From NCBI RefSeq assembly GCF_000178975.2, contig NC_015064.1, positions 2,232,001 to 2,296,000 on the forward strand: 64,000 nucleotides of DNA, written 5' to 3'. The notes under the pieces are model-generated. The model saw nothing but the letters and a program-made list of their open reading frames with translations, was not told the origin of the DNA and made no database searches. Shown one piece after another: positions 10,437 through 19,066 of the stretch. The stretch's first letter is position 1; every line of letters begins with the position of its first letter. Source of the stretch: Granulicella tundricola MP5ACTX9. GTDB taxonomy: Bacteria; Acidobacteriota; Terriglobia; Terriglobales; Acidobacteriaceae. The translations under genes and the position numbers were made by a program.

Positions 10437-11918
10437 ATGTCTAACGAATCCCCCACCAAAATGTGGTCCGGCCGCTTCCGCGAGCCCCTCTATCCCGGCT
10501 TCGAATCCTGGCAAGCCTCCTTCCGCGTAGACGTCCGCCTCCTGCGCCACGAACTCGAAGCCTCCAAAGCCCACGCGAAGACCATCGCCGCAGCCGGCAT
10601 CCTCACGCCCGAAGAGCTCGCCACCACGCTCGAAGGCCTCGACTCCATTCCCAAGCGCGGCGCCGAAGAGGCCACTAAGCTCACGAATATGGCCTTCTAC
10701 GCCGAGATCATGAAGCAACGCATGCCCGGAATCGGCATGGTCCACAGTTCCTTGGGCTCCCTGCCGATGCTCTACCCCAACGCCGAGGATATCCACCACT
10801 ACGTCGAGCTTCAGCTCAACGAACTCATCGGCACCCTCGCCCTAAAGCTCCACACCGGCCGCAGCCGCAACGAGCAGATCGCCACCGACATGCGCCTCTT
10901 CGTCCGCGAAGCAATCGACGAAGTCATCCAAGGCCTAAAAAACTGGTCCGTGGCCCTCATCACCCTCGCCGAGCAATCGGGCGAAACCGTCATGCCTAGC
11001 TACACCCATCTCCAGCGCGCCGAACCCGTCCTCATAGCGCACTGGCTATTGGCATACGTAGAAATGCTGGCCCGAGACATCTCCCGCTTTCAGGACGCCC
11101 GCAAACGCATGAACCTCTGCCCATTAGGCTCCGGAGCCATCGCCGGCGCGACCCTCGCGCTCGACCGCACCATCACCGCCCGCGAACTAGGCTTCGACGC
11201 CCCCACCCCCAACTCCATGGACGCCACCTCCGACCGTGACTTCATGCTCGACTTCACCCAGGCCTGCGCCACCCTCGGCCTCCACATCTCGCGCTTTGCG
11301 GAAGAGATCACCCTCCACGCCACCGCCGAGTTCGGCTTCATCGACCTCCCCGAAGCCTTCTCCACCGGCTCCAGCGCCATGCCCCAGAAGAAAAACCCCG
11401 ACCTCACCGAACTCATCCGAGGCAAATCCGCCCGCCTCATCGGCTCCGCCACCACCTTGTCGGTCCTCATCAAGGGCCTCCCATTGGCCTACAACAAGGA
11501 CCTCCAGGAGGGTCAGGAGCCCATCTTCGACGCAGCCGACACCGTTACCGGCATGCTCGCGCTGCTCCCCGCCTTCACCGCCGCCCTCAAGTTCAAACCC
11601 GCCCGCCTCAAGGAAGCCGCCGAGACCGGCTACCTCAACGCCATGGCCGGAGCCACCTACCTCTCGAACAAGGGCGTACCCTTCCGCAAGGCCCACGAGA
11701 TCATCGGCAACGCCGTCCGCCTTGGCCTCGAATCCGGCCGCGAACTCAACGCCCTAACCCTCCCCGAGCTCCAAACCCTGAGCCCCGAGTTCGCGGAAGA
11801 CTTCTACCAGGCCATAACTCTCGAAGCGACACTAGACTGCCACGACGTCATCGGAGGCACCGCCCGCCCTCGAGTTTCCGCCGCTCTCGTGACTGCAAAA
11901 GCACGTCTCGAAAAATAA
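10437..11918 (+). CDS. argH: Argininosuccinate lyase
   Basis: Splits argininosuccinate into arginine and fumarate, the last step of the pathway. 493 residues, slightly longer than the usual 460, of the fumarase/aspartase superfamily. The signature loop GSSAMPQKKNPD, with the catalytic serine, starts near residue 311. HTGRSRNEQIATDMRLF and TPNSMDATSDRDF correspond to the other two active-site regions. It begins 16 bp after the small membrane protein gene, with a ggaaag Shine-Dalgarno. It is the last named arginine gene before a repeat-filled spacer and the ArgA-like gene. Confidence 0.96.
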   Translation: MSNESPTKMWSGRFREPLYPGFESWQASFRVDVRLLRHELEASKAHAKTIAAAGILTPEELATTLEGLDSIPKRGAEEATKLTNMAFYAEIMKQRMPGIGMVHSSLGSLPMLYPNAEDIHHYVELQLNELIGTLALKLHTGRSRNEQIATDMRLFVREAIDEVIQGLKNWSVALITLAEQSGETVMPSYTHLQRAEPVLIAHWLLAYVEMLARDISRFQDARKRMNLCPLGSGAIAGATLALDRTITARELGFDAPTPNSMDATSDRDFMLDFTQACATLGLHISRFAEEITLHATAEFGFIDLPEAFSTGSSAMPQKKNPDLTELIRGKSARLIGSATTLSVLIKGLPLAYNKDLQEGQEPIFDAADTVTGMLALLPAFTAALKFKPARLKEAAETGYLNAMAGATYLSNKGVPFRKAHEIIGNAVRLGLESGRELNALTLPELQTLSPEFAEDFYQAITLEATLDCHDVIGGTARPRVSAALVTAKARLEK

Positions 11919-12233
11919 TTTCTTCAAAAATGGGCCAAACTCGCGTGTCAAGCCCCGCCAAAACGTTATGTTCATCATTCCAGAAGGGTTAACCCCTAAA
12001 AATAGTTGGCATATTCACTCTTGCAAAAGGAGTAAGATTTAACTAGAGGATTTCACTGGGAGGGCAGTGAAGAATGAAGCTCTAATCCCTTTGCTATGAA
12101 GACTTTGCACCATTTCGGCATCGAATATAAAGAGGTCTAGACTCAAGTCCAGACCTAACTTCATTGCTTTGAAGACTTTACCTACTTTCGGCAGGGGTGG
12201 GGGGTACCCCACAAAGGAAAGGAACCACCTAAA
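11919..12233. repeat. 315-bp noncoding spacer with imperfect repeats and a hairpin
   Basis: No plausible gene is seen. Two related segments of about 36 bases, around 12085-12122 and 12160-12195, share the pattern TTGCTNTGAAGACTTT followed by a TTTCGGCA word. Between them AGGTCTAGACT and AGTCCAGACCT (12133-12156) form an 11-bp inverted repeat with one mismatch. A GGGGTACCCC palindrome is at 12201-12210. Such mosaics are typical of acidobacterial intergenic repeats. The spacer ends with an AAGGAAAGGA Shine-Dalgarno serving the next gene. Confidence 0.6.
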
Positions 12234-12851
12234 CTGGCCACGCTTACCACTCCGATTGCGCCACTCAGCGACTCGACCTCCACCGGCTCCTCACGCCCCC
12301 GCGTAGGTGGCGCAACCGTCCGCGAGGCCAAACTCCAGGACGCGGTCAACATCTTCGAGCTCGTCAACTCCCTCTCCGGAGACGGCACCCTTCTTCGCCG
12401 CAACTACGCAGAGATCTGCGAGAACGTCCGCGACTTCCAGATCGCCGAATCCGAAGCTGGCGTCTTTCTCGGCTGCGGAGCCCTGCACCTCTACGGCCCC
12501 CACCTCGCCGAGGTCCGCTCCATCGTCGTCAAACCCGAAGCCAAAGGCCAGGGTGCCGGCGGCAAGCTCCTCCGCGCGCTTTTGGAAGAAGCCGAGTACC
12601 AGGGCGTCGTCAGCGTCTGCCTCTTCACCCGCATCCCCGACTTCTTCTTCCACTTCGGCTTCCGCGTCTCCGACCGCACCGCGCTCCCCGACAAGATCTA
12701 CAAGGACTGCCAGACCTGCCCTCGCCTCTACGCTTGCGATGAGGTCGCCATGGTCCGCGGCCCCCTGCCGAGAATAGCCGTACTGGGCCCCACCAAATTT
12801 CCTCAACCGGAGCTCGTCAAGCTCCAGACCTCGGTCATCCCTCACAAATAG
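12234..12851 (+). CDS. ArgA-like amino-acid N-acetyltransferase (GNAT), noncanonical start
   Basis: A GNAT domain resembling the short, kinase-less N-acetylglutamate synthases (Mycobacterium Rv2747 type). LGCGALHLYGPHLAEVRSI corresponds to the conserved strand region, and the acetyl-CoA loop reads KPEAKGQGAGGKLL. It most likely makes N-acetylglutamate, the pathway's first intermediate, which fits its place right after argH. The frame is open from a stop at 12156 but holds no ATG, GTG or TTG before the domain; the first such codon is a TTG at 12582, in mid-domain. CTG at 12234 lies 10 nt after AAGGA and gives a 205-residue protein, so I use it provisionally. ATT at 12255 or a sequence error are alternatives. 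The stop shares one base with the next gene (TAGTG). Confidence 0.75.
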   Translation: MATLTTPIAPLSDSTSTGSSRPRVGGATVREAKLQDAVNIFELVNSLSGDGTLLRRNYAEICENVRDFQIAESEAGVFLGCGALHLYGPHLAEVRSIVVKPEAKGQGAGGKLLRALLEEAEYQGVVSVCLFTRIPDFFFHFGFRVSDRTALPDKIYKDCQTCPRLYACDEVAMVRGPLPRIAVLGPTKFPQPELVKLQTSVIPHK

Positions 12852-13627
12852 TGTCCACCTTCCTAGACCTCCAGCACGTCAACGTAGTCCGCGGCGGCCG
12901 CACCGTCCTCCACGACATAAACCTCCAGGTCGCCAAAGGTGAGCAGATCGCCATCCTCGGCCCCAACGGCTGCGGCAAGTCCACGCTCATCAAGACCATC
13001 ACCTGCGAGCTCTACCCGCTCGCCCAAGAGCAAACACGAATAGCCATCTTCGGTCGCCCCCGCTGGGACCTCACCGAGCTCAAGCGCCGCCTCGGCGTGG
13101 TCAGCGCCGACCTCCCCGGCAAACCCACCCTCTCCATCACCGGCTACGAAGCCATCCTCACCGGCTTCTTCTCCTCCTCTACCCTCTGGCCCAACCTGGT
13201 CGCCACAGAGGTCATGCGGGAGCGGGCTGAGGAGGTCCTCATCCAGGTAGACGCAGTCCGCCTCCGGGACGTGCTCTTCGGGGAGATGTCGGCCGGCCAG
13301 CAGCGCAGGGTCATGATCGGCCGCGCCTTGGCCGGGTCGGCGGAGTGCCTCCTCCTGGACGAACCCTCCAACGCACTTGACTTGCTGGCGCAGCGTGACC
13401 TGAGGAATCTGATCGTATCGCTGGCTGATCAGGGAACGACCATGCTGCATATAACCCATCACATCGCCGACATCATCCCGGCCATGAAGCGGGTGATCTG
13501 TATGAAGGAAGGCCGGATCGTGGCAGATGGCCCACGTGAAGACCTCCTCACGGAAGCAAATCTTCAATGGCTTTTCGGGACTGAGGTCTCACTCAGCGAG
13601 CGAGACGGATTCTTTCACGCCTGGTAG
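12851..13627 (+). CDS. ABC transporter ATP-binding protein (orphan)
   Basis: 258-residue ATPase subunit with all motifs: Walker A GPNGCGKST (37-45), signature MSAGQQRRVMIGRAL, Walker B CLLLDEPSNALD and the switch histidine in HITHHI. It resembles the iron-siderophore/ModF-like class. It begins at a GTG overlapping the previous stop by one base, which indicates coupling to the ArgA-like gene. No permease or binding protein is adjacent, so the transported substrate cannot be inferred; it may instead act in a non-transport role. It ends directly against the convergent formimidoyltransferase gene, with no spacer for a terminator. Confidence 0.85.
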   Translation: MSTFLDLQHVNVVRGGRTVLHDINLQVAKGEQIAILGPNGCGKSTLIKTITCELYPLAQEQTRIAIFGRPRWDLTELKRRLGVVSADLPGKPTLSITGYEAILTGFFSSSTLWPNLVATEVMRERAEEVLIQVDAVRLRDVLFGEMSAGQQRRVMIGRALAGSAECLLLDEPSNALDLLAQRDLRNLIVSLADQGTTMLHITHHIADIIPAMKRVICMKEGRIVADGPREDLLTEANLQWLFGTEVSLSERDGFFHAW

Positions 13628-14548
13628 TCAGCTTGGCCAGGCCATGGGATTGTTCAGCCTGTTCTCGATGATCTTCTGTTCAGGATCGAATGACGGAATC
13701 TCCTTGATCCAGCGGGCCTCAGCGTCATAGGCCGCTGCGGGGATGAGCCCAATCAACTCCCCCTCACCCAGCGAGGTGCCATGCCGCCGCGCGAGCTCCG
13801 CCACCGTGGAGTGGATCTTGGGCATGGGCGTGAGATGAAAGTCAGTGATATTCATGCTCACCTGCGCCCGGCCATTTGCCAGGACACCGATCGCTTTGAC
13901 ACCCTGCATGCCACCGGATGACGCACGGATGTCCCTGGCGATGGCTCGTGCCTGGGTTATCTCGGCACGTTCATCGAGATAGATGTTGTAGGCAATCAGG
14001 AAGCTACGCGCTCCCACAACGGATGCCCCCGCCGTCTCGTGTAGCTCGGGACCGCCAACATCTGGTCGGCGCGCAGCATCCTTCAACGCAGCCTCACGCA
14101 GGCCTTCAAATTGGCCCCGCCGGACGTCTTCGAGCTGCACACGATCTGGTCTGGCTGCGGCTGCCCCGTAGAAGTAGACAGGAACCCCGAACCGGCGCCA
14201 GATCTGCAGGCCCGCCTGCCGAGCGAGCATTGCTGCTTCAGCGAGGGAGAGGCCGGACACCGGGACGAATGGGATGACGTCAGCGGCTCCTATTCGGGGG
14301 TGGACTCCCGTCTGCTGAGTGAGGTCGATCAGCTGGGCGGCCTTGCCGGCTGCCAGGACGGCGGCCTCCATGACCTGCGCGGGCGGCCCTGCGATGGTCA
14401 CCACCGAACGGTTGTGGTCGGGGTCCAGGGAATAGTCGAGCAGCCGCACACCATCCACCTGCATCGCGGAGACGATGTGGCGAACGATGTCAGGGTGCGT
14501 GCCCTCCGAGAAGTTGGGCACGCACTCGATGATGGCATCAGGAGTCAT
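13628..14548 (-). CDS. ftcD: Glutamate formimidoyltransferase
   Basis: 306 residues matching the N-terminal transferase half of FTCD, which moves the formimino group from formiminoglutamate to tetrahydrofolate in histidine breakdown. ECVPNFSEG at the start, LDPDHNRSVVT, GVHPRIGAADVIPFVP and the RDIRASSGGMQGVKAIG region are characteristic. The cyclodeaminase half is absent, as in many bacterial stand-alone forms. The gene is convergent with and directly abuts the ABC ATPase gene. No other hut genes are in the window. Confidence 0.9.
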   Translation of the reverse strand: MTPDAIIECVPNFSEGTHPDIVRHIVSAMQVDGVRLLDYSLDPDHNRSVVTIAGPPAQVMEAAVLAAGKAAQLIDLTQQTGVHPRIGAADVIPFVPVSGLSLAEAAMLARQAGLQIWRRFGVPVYFYGAAAARPDRVQLEDVRRGQFEGLREAALKDAARRPDVGGPELHETAGASVVGARSFLIAYNIYLDERAEITQARAIARDIRASSGGMQGVKAIGVLANGRAQVSMNITDFHLTPMPKIHSTVAELARRHGTSLGEGELIGLIPAAAYDAEARWIKEIPSFDPEQKIIENRLNNPMAWPS

Positions 14549-14560
14549 AACGAGGCGATA

Positions 14561-15286
14561 CTACTTCCACCAGCTGTAACCGACGGTGAATTGCACACTG
14601 GCGTTGACGCCGGGATTGCGATCTCCGAGGGAGGCTGACGAGATGTGCTCACCGTTCGCACTGAAATCGATGGAGCGGTTCGGGCGAGTGAAGTAGTGGA
14701 AGCCTATGCCGCCCTGGGGGGTGAAGTTCCAGACGCTGGCATCGCCGTTGGGTCCGTTGACCTGGAGGTCAGGGTTGGTGCTGCCGTAGGCAGGGTACTT
14801 GTGGTTGGTCCAGAGGACACCGCCGGCGGCCTGCACCCAGGGCTGCAGACGTCCGTGGCGGACAAAGTTCCAACGCATGATGATGGGGGTGACGGAGACT
14901 CCGGTGTAGGTGCCACCCACCGTGTAGGGCTGGGAGCAGGAGACAACGGCTGTCCCTGGGAGCTGGGAGCAGTTCACCTTGGAGAACTTCGGGGTAAAGG
15001 ACTGCCAGTACGGGAAGAGCTCCATGGCGTATTCGAAGTTGCCGTGGAGGAGACCGGGGCCGAAGTTGTTGGTCAGGACTTTGCCGGCGTGTACCCCGGC
15101 TGCCAGGAAGTGGAAGCCGTCGCGGTTGTCGGTGATGCCGTTGCCGCCCTGGACCAGCACACCGTAGTCGGTAGGCTGGTGGACGGAGGCCGACTCAAGC
15201 GGGTTGGTCTGGCCGGTGGTTTGGGCTGAGGCGGTGACGCAGGCCAGAGCGGCCAGGGTTGTTACCAAAAGCTTAGCTAGCGACAT
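14561..15286 (-). CDS. PagL-like acyloxyacyl hydrolase (lipid A 3-O-deacylase)
   Basis: A secreted outer-membrane beta-barrel protein of about 241 residues. From the chosen ATG, residues 1-22 form a signal peptide ending in ASA. The C-terminal segment [17 protein letters not shown] followed by a terminal YSWW matches the PagL active-site strand, where His and Ser of an H-x-S motif are catalytic, and the aromatic C-terminus expected for barrel insertion. It would trim the 3-position acyl chain of lipid A. The gene overlaps the end of yebC by about 14 bases. An ATG three codons upstream (15295) is equally possible. Confidence 0.75.
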   Translation of the reverse strand: MSLAKLLVTTLAALACVTASAQTTGQTNPLESASVHQPTDYGVLVQGGNGITDNRDGFHFLAAGVHAGKVLTNNFGPGLLHGNFEYAMELFPYWQSFTPKFSKVNCSQLPGTAVVSCSQPYTVGGTYTGVSVTPIIMRWNFVRHGRLQPWVQAAGGVLWTNHKYPAYGSTNPDLQVNGPNGDASVWNFTPQGGIGFHYFTRPNRSIDFSANGEHISSASLGDRNPGVNASVQFTVGYSWWK

Positions 15287-16013
15287 GGGCCTCATCAAAG
15301 TCAAAGTTGCTGTAAAGGTTCTGTGTATCATCCAGGTCTTCGATGGTTTCGAGCAGCCGCATCATGGCGGTGGCCTGGGAGCCTTCGAGCTTGGTGTAGG
15401 TGCTGGCGATCTTGGTGACCTCGGCGGTCTCGGTCGGGATCTTGGCGGCCTTGAGGGCGTTGGTTACGGCCTCGAAGTCGGCGGGATCGCAGAGGATCTC
15501 CCAGTGCTCGCCTTCATCGTTCAGGTCTTCGGCACCGGACTCGAGGACGATCTCCATGAGCTTGTCTTCGTTCGCGCTGTCCTTCGCGATGGAGATAACG
15601 CCCTTCTTGGTGAACATCCAGGAGACGGCCCCCTCCGTGCCAAGGTTTCCACCGTTCTTGGAGAAGGCGTGGCGGATCTCCGAGACGGCGCGATTCTTGT
15701 TGTCGGTCAGGACGTCGATGATGACGGCGACTCCACCGGGGCCGTAGCCCTCATAGCTCATCTCCTCGTATGAGACGCCTTCTAGCTCCCCGGTACCGCG
15801 CTGGATGGCGCGCTTGATGTTATCGGCCGGCATGTTCTCGGCTTTGGCGGCCGCGATGGCACCGCGGAGGCGGGGATTGCCGTCCGGGTCTCCACCGCCG
15901 GACTTGGCGGCGATGGTGATTTCCTTGATGAGGCGGGTGAAGATCTTGCCGCGTTTGGCGTCTGTGGCGCCCTTCTTATGCTTGATTGTTGCCCATTTAC
16001 TATGGCCGGACAT
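15273..16013 (-). CDS. yebC: YebC/TACO1-family protein
   Basis: 246 residues, the typical length. It starts [15 protein letters not shown] and carries the family's conserved [23 protein letters not shown] block. Members have been described as DNA-binding regulators and, more recently, as ribosome-associated factors that ease stalling at proline-rich sequences. Which applies here is not visible. The protein is acidic at its C-terminus. It overlaps the downstream PagL-like gene; the upstream lysA on the same strand is 114 bp away. Confidence 0.95.
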   Translation of the reverse strand: MSGHSKWATIKHKKGATDAKRGKIFTRLIKEITIAAKSGGGDPDGNPRLRGAIAAAKAENMPADNIKRAIQRGTGELEGVSYEEMSYEGYGPGGVAVIIDVLTDNKNRAVSEIRHAFSKNGGNLGTEGAVSWMFTKKGVISIAKDSANEDKLMEIVLESGAEDLNDEGEHWEILCDPADFEAVTNALKAAKIPTETAEVTKIASTYTKLEGSQATAMMRLLETIEDLDDTQNLYSNFDFDEAHVAS

Positions 16014-16127
16014 GCGGTTACCTCGAAGGGAGATTCTGCGCGGATATGGACCGCGCGACCTTCGGATTTTAGCAGGTATGAAGGTCGCTTGTGGCTTTGA
16101 GCCACGGTCGAACCGTTCGCGCCTGAT

Positions 16128-17429
16128 TTAGGGGAGTTCAGGCGCGAACAGGTCCTTTATGGTTTCGCGGCGGCGGATGAGGCGGGATTCGGCTCCGTCT
16201 ACCAGGACCTCCGGGGGGCGGGTGCGGGTGTTGTAGTTGGAGGTGAGGCTCATGCCGTAGGCTCCGGCGTCCAGGATGGCGAGGAGGTCTCCGGGTTTGG
16301 TGGCGGGGAGGTCGCGGTCGCGGGCGAAGAAGTCGCCGGACTCGCAGACGGGGCCAACGATGTCGACGGGGGAGGATTTGGCCGAGGTCTGCCTGACGGG
16401 CAGGATCTGGTGGTGGGCCTGGTAAAGGGCGGGGCGGATGAGGTCGTTCATGCCGGCGTCGGTGATGACGAAGGTCTTGTTGCCGTTCTTCTTCACATTG
16501 ACGACCGTGGTCAGCAAGGCTCCGGCCTGGGCTACGAGGAAGCGGCCGGGTTCCAGAAGCAGGTGAAGGTCCAGGTGGTCGGTGGCTTCGAGGACCTGTT
16601 TTGCGTATGCGGCTACGGCTGCTGCGGGGTCAAAGGGAGCGTCGGTGTACTCGATGCCGAGTCCGCCGCCGGCGTCGATGTGGGTAAGGGTTATGCCGTC
16701 CTTCTTCAACTGCTGGATGAGGCTTGTGACGCGATCGAGCGCGGCACCGAAGGGATCGACCGCGCGGATCTGGGAGCCGATGTGGACGCTGACGCCGGTG
16801 GGGATAAGGTACTTCGACTTGGCGGCCTTGCGGTAGATGGCGCGGGCGGCGTTGATGTCGATGCCGAACTTGTGGGCGCTGAGGCCGGTGGAGATGTAGG
16901 GGTGTGTTTCTGCGAAGACGTCCGGGTTGACGCGGAGGGAGAAGCGCGCGGGGATCTTGAGGAGTTCGGCGCGGTCGGCGAGGAGGGCGAGCTCGGATTC
17001 GGATTCGACGTTGAAGAGGAGGATGCCGGCTTTGAGGGCGGCGTCGATCTCAGGGATCTGCTTCCCTACTCCAGCGAAGACGGTCTTCTTGACTGCTGGC
17101 TTGGCGGCTTTGACGACCCGTGCGAGTTCTCCGCCGGAGACGATGTCGAAGCCCGCGCCGTTCTGCGCGAGGAGCTTGAGGATGGCGAGGGCGGAGTTCG
17201 CTTTGACGGCATAGCAGATGGTGTGAGGGCGTGATGCGAAGGCCTGCTGGAAGAGGGCGAGGCGGCCGAGGATGTGCTGCTGCGAGTAGACGTAGAGCGG
17301 GGTGCCGTGGGTTGCGGCGAGCGTGGCGAGGGAGGTCTGGTCGCAGGAGAGGGCGCGGTTGCGGTAGGCGAAGGGGCGTGCGGTGGCGATGGGACTGGAC
17401 CTCGAAAAGTTTTTGCGGAGAAGAAGAAT
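16128..17429 (-). CDS. lysA: Diaminopimelate decarboxylase, noncanonical start
   Basis: PLP-dependent last step of lysine synthesis. PFAYRNRALSCD, the cofactor lysine in CYAVKANS (about residue 76), IDAGGGLGIEY, LEPGR and the cross-subunit CESGD are all present, so the enzyme looks intact. The reading frame is open from a stop at 17454-17456, yet no ATG, GTG, TTG or CTG occurs in it until a TTG at 16709 deep inside the barrel. ATT at 17427-17429 follows an AAGGGAG Shine-Dalgarno by 8 nt and gives 433 residues; ATC at 17388-17390 would give 420. I use ATT provisionally. A frameshift error in the leader is the main alternative. The next gene starts just upstream on the other strand. Confidence 0.85.
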   Translation of the reverse strand: MLLLRKNFSRSSPIATARPFAYRNRALSCDQTSLATLAATHGTPLYVYSQQHILGRLALFQQAFASRPHTICYAVKANSALAILKLLAQNGAGFDIVSGGELARVVKAAKPAVKKTVFAGVGKQIPEIDAALKAGILLFNVESESELALLADRAELLKIPARFSLRVNPDVFAETHPYISTGLSAHKFGIDINAARAIYRKAAKSKYLIPTGVSVHIGSQIRAVDPFGAALDRVTSLIQQLKKDGITLTHIDAGGGLGIEYTDAPFDPAAAVAAYAKQVLEATDHLDLHLLLEPGRFLVAQAGALLTTVVNVKKNGNKTFVITDAGMNDLIRPALYQAHHQILPVRQTSAKSSPVDIVGPVCESGDFFARDRDLPATKPGDLLAILDAGAYGMSLTSNYNTRTRPPEVLVDGAESRLIRRRETIKDLFAPELP

Positions 17430-17477
17430 AAGGACCGCTCCCTTTATTGTGCCTTAGAGTCGAAAGGACATAGCGAT

Positions 17478-18314
17478 ATGTGGAGGTTGTGGATGCGACG
17501 GAACGTTTGCGTTGGCGTGATGGCGGTGGCTTCCCTGCTGGGTTCCGGGCTGGGTTCTGGACTGGCACAGACGGCGGGGGTGACGGGTGCGGCAGGCGCT
17601 AAGCCGATGTTCGACGCGGTGGTGATCAAGCCGAATCACTCTGGGACCAACAACACGGGTGTGGACTGGGACAAGACGACGTTCAAGGCGGAGAACGTGA
17701 CGCTGAAGATCCTGATGGCGCATGCGTATGCGATCCGTGAGGGACTGATCGTTGGGTTGACGGGATGGCAGTTGTCGGATCGGTTCGACATCAATGCGAA
17801 GGTGGTGGAGGCGTCCCCGGACGCGCTCAAGAGGCTGACGGACGAGCAGAATATGGCGATGCTGGCGGGGATGCTGGAGGACCGGTTTGCGCTGAAGGTT
17901 CATCGCGAGACGAAGACCGCGGCGGTGTATGAGCTGGTGGTGGCGAAGGATGGGCCGAAGATGACGGTGAATCCGAAAGAAGGGGAGCTGGACGCGGAGA
18001 CGGGGATTCGGCGTGCGCCGCCGAGCAGCATGAGCTCAAGCGGGAATGAGCTGAAGGCTACGGATGTGTCGATGGCTTCCCTGGCGGTCTATCTGTCGAA
18101 GCAGTTGGGGCGGACGGTGATCGATAAAACGGGACTGACGGCTTTCTACGATTTGAAGCTGAAGTGGACGCCGGAGCAGGCGGCAAGTGCGGAGGATGCG
18201 GGGCCTACGCTGGTCACGGCTCTGCAGGAACAGCTTGGGCTGAAGGTGCAGGCCGGGAAAGGTCCGGTGGAGACGCTGGTGGTGGATCATGTGGAGGAGC
18301 CTTCGGAGAATTGA
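17478..18314 (+). CDS. TIGR03435-family secreted protein
   Basis: 278 residues from an ATG preceded by gaaagga. The N-terminal signal peptide runs to about residue 32 (cleavage near GLAQT). The hallmark of this acidobacterial family, an F-[DE]-x-x-x-IKPN motif, appears as FDAVVIKPN, followed by the repeated-domain landmarks MLEDRFALKVHRETKTAAVYELVV and the terminal VDHVEEPSEN. Function is unknown; members often lie near BlaI/BlaR-type regulators or outer-membrane genes. A second member lies at 38923-40101. Reading the gene further upstream would run into the start of lysA on the opposite strand, so this ATG is preferred. Confidence 0.8.
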   Translation: MWRLWMRRNVCVGVMAVASLLGSGLGSGLAQTAGVTGAAGAKPMFDAVVIKPNHSGTNNTGVDWDKTTFKAENVTLKILMAHAYAIREGLIVGLTGWQLSDRFDINAKVVEASPDALKRLTDEQNMAMLAGMLEDRFALKVHRETKTAAVYELVVAKDGPKMTVNPKEGELDAETGIRRAPPSSMSSSGNELKATDVSMASLAVYLSKQLGRTVIDKTGLTAFYDLKLKWTPEQAASAEDAGPTLVTALQEQLGLKVQAGKGPVETLVVDHVEEPSEN

Positions 18315-18380
18315 GGGCTGTAGGTTTTCTTCCAGCTTCCAGCGATCAGCCGTGAGCTGTCAGCTTGAGGCGGGTGCCTG

Positions 18381-18408
18381 TTGACAAGTGATGCGTATCA
18401 CTTTACAT
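18381..18408 (+). promoter_or_regulatory. HigBA promoter with palindromic operator
   Basis: TTGACA (18381-18386) is followed after 16 bases by TTACAT (18403-18408). The 18-bp AAGTGATGCGTATCACTT (18386-18403), a perfect 7-bp inverted repeat around GCGT, occupies exactly the space between the two boxes. Its position fits autorepression by HigA or the HigBA complex. Confidence 0.7.
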
Positions 18409-18415
18409 TTTGGTC

Positions 18416-18694
18416 ATGATCCGGACCTTCAAACATGCTGGTCTGGAGCGGTTCTTCATGACGGGGTCCAAGGCTGGAATCCAACCGATTCACGCGAAGC
18501 GGCTATCTGAGTTATTGGGCGCTCTGAACGCGGCTGCGACGGCGGAGGATTTGAACGCTCCCTCGTACCGGTTGCATGCGCTGAAGCATGATCGCGCCGG
18601 CGACTGGTCGATTACAGTGCAGGCGAACTGGAGGATCACGTTCAGGTTTGAAGGCAGCGATGCGATTCTCGTCAACTATGAGGATTATCACTAG
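18416..18694 (+). CDS. higB: HigB-type toxin (RelE/ParE superfamily)
   Basis: 92 residues of the HigB-1 family of ribosome-dependent mRNA interferases. The core RLHALKHDRAGDWSITVQANWRITFRF shows the conserved basic residues and the final YEDYH typical of the group. As is characteristic for hig modules, the toxin gene comes first, 11 bp before the antitoxin. The ATG at 18416 is chosen over a TTG two codons earlier. A promoter with a palindromic operator lies immediately upstream. Toxicity is inferred from the family only. Confidence 0.88.
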   Translation: MIRTFKHAGLERFFMTGSKAGIQPIHAKRLSELLGALNAAATAEDLNAPSYRLHALKHDRAGDWSITVQANWRITFRFEGSDAILVNYEDYH

Positions 18695-18705
18695 GAGAAA
18701 ATTTT

Positions 18706-18993
18706 ATGGCGATGACTCGAATGCACAATCCACCCCATCCCGGCACGGTGCTGAAGTCTTATCTCGAGGGCCACACGATCGGTTCCGTGGCTGCGCATCT
18801 CGGGGTTTCAAGGGTGACTTTGACGCGGATTCTTGGGGGACACTCTGCGATTACGGCGGAGATGTCGATCCGATTGGGTGAGGCGCTGAAGACATCCGGA
18901 GAGTTCTGGTTCACGATGCAGAACAACTATGACTTCTGGGTGGCCTCGCAGGTGAAGAGGAAGAAGGTTACGCCGCTGCGGGAGGCTGCATGA
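18706..18993 (+). CDS. higA: HigA-type antitoxin (HTH XRE family)
   Basis: 95 residues with a VapI/HigA-style helix-turn-helix at about 25-60 (IGSVAAHLGVSRVTLTRILGGHSAITAEMSIRLGEAL). A Shine-Dalgarno aggag lies 9 nt upstream of the ATG. It neutralises HigB by complex formation and represses the shared promoter; the AAGTGAT inverted repeat at 18386-18403 is the obvious target. It is the last gene of the two-gene operon. Confidence 0.9.
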   Translation: MAMTRMHNPPHPGTVLKSYLEGHTIGSVAAHLGVSRVTLTRILGGHSAITAEMSIRLGEALKTSGEFWFTMQNNYDFWVASQVKRKKVTPLREAA

Positions 18994-19066
18994 AGCACAT
19001 GAACAGAGGCATCCTTCCCATCCTTTGCGATACGGCTGCAAAGGATGGGGCAACCGGTTACTGCGG

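Noticed and set aside
17274..17477. N-terminal extension of the TIGR03435 protein by 68 codons
   Set aside because: Overlaps the conserved N-terminal coding region of lysA on the opposite strand and lies before a normal signal peptide with its own ATG and Shine-Dalgarno.
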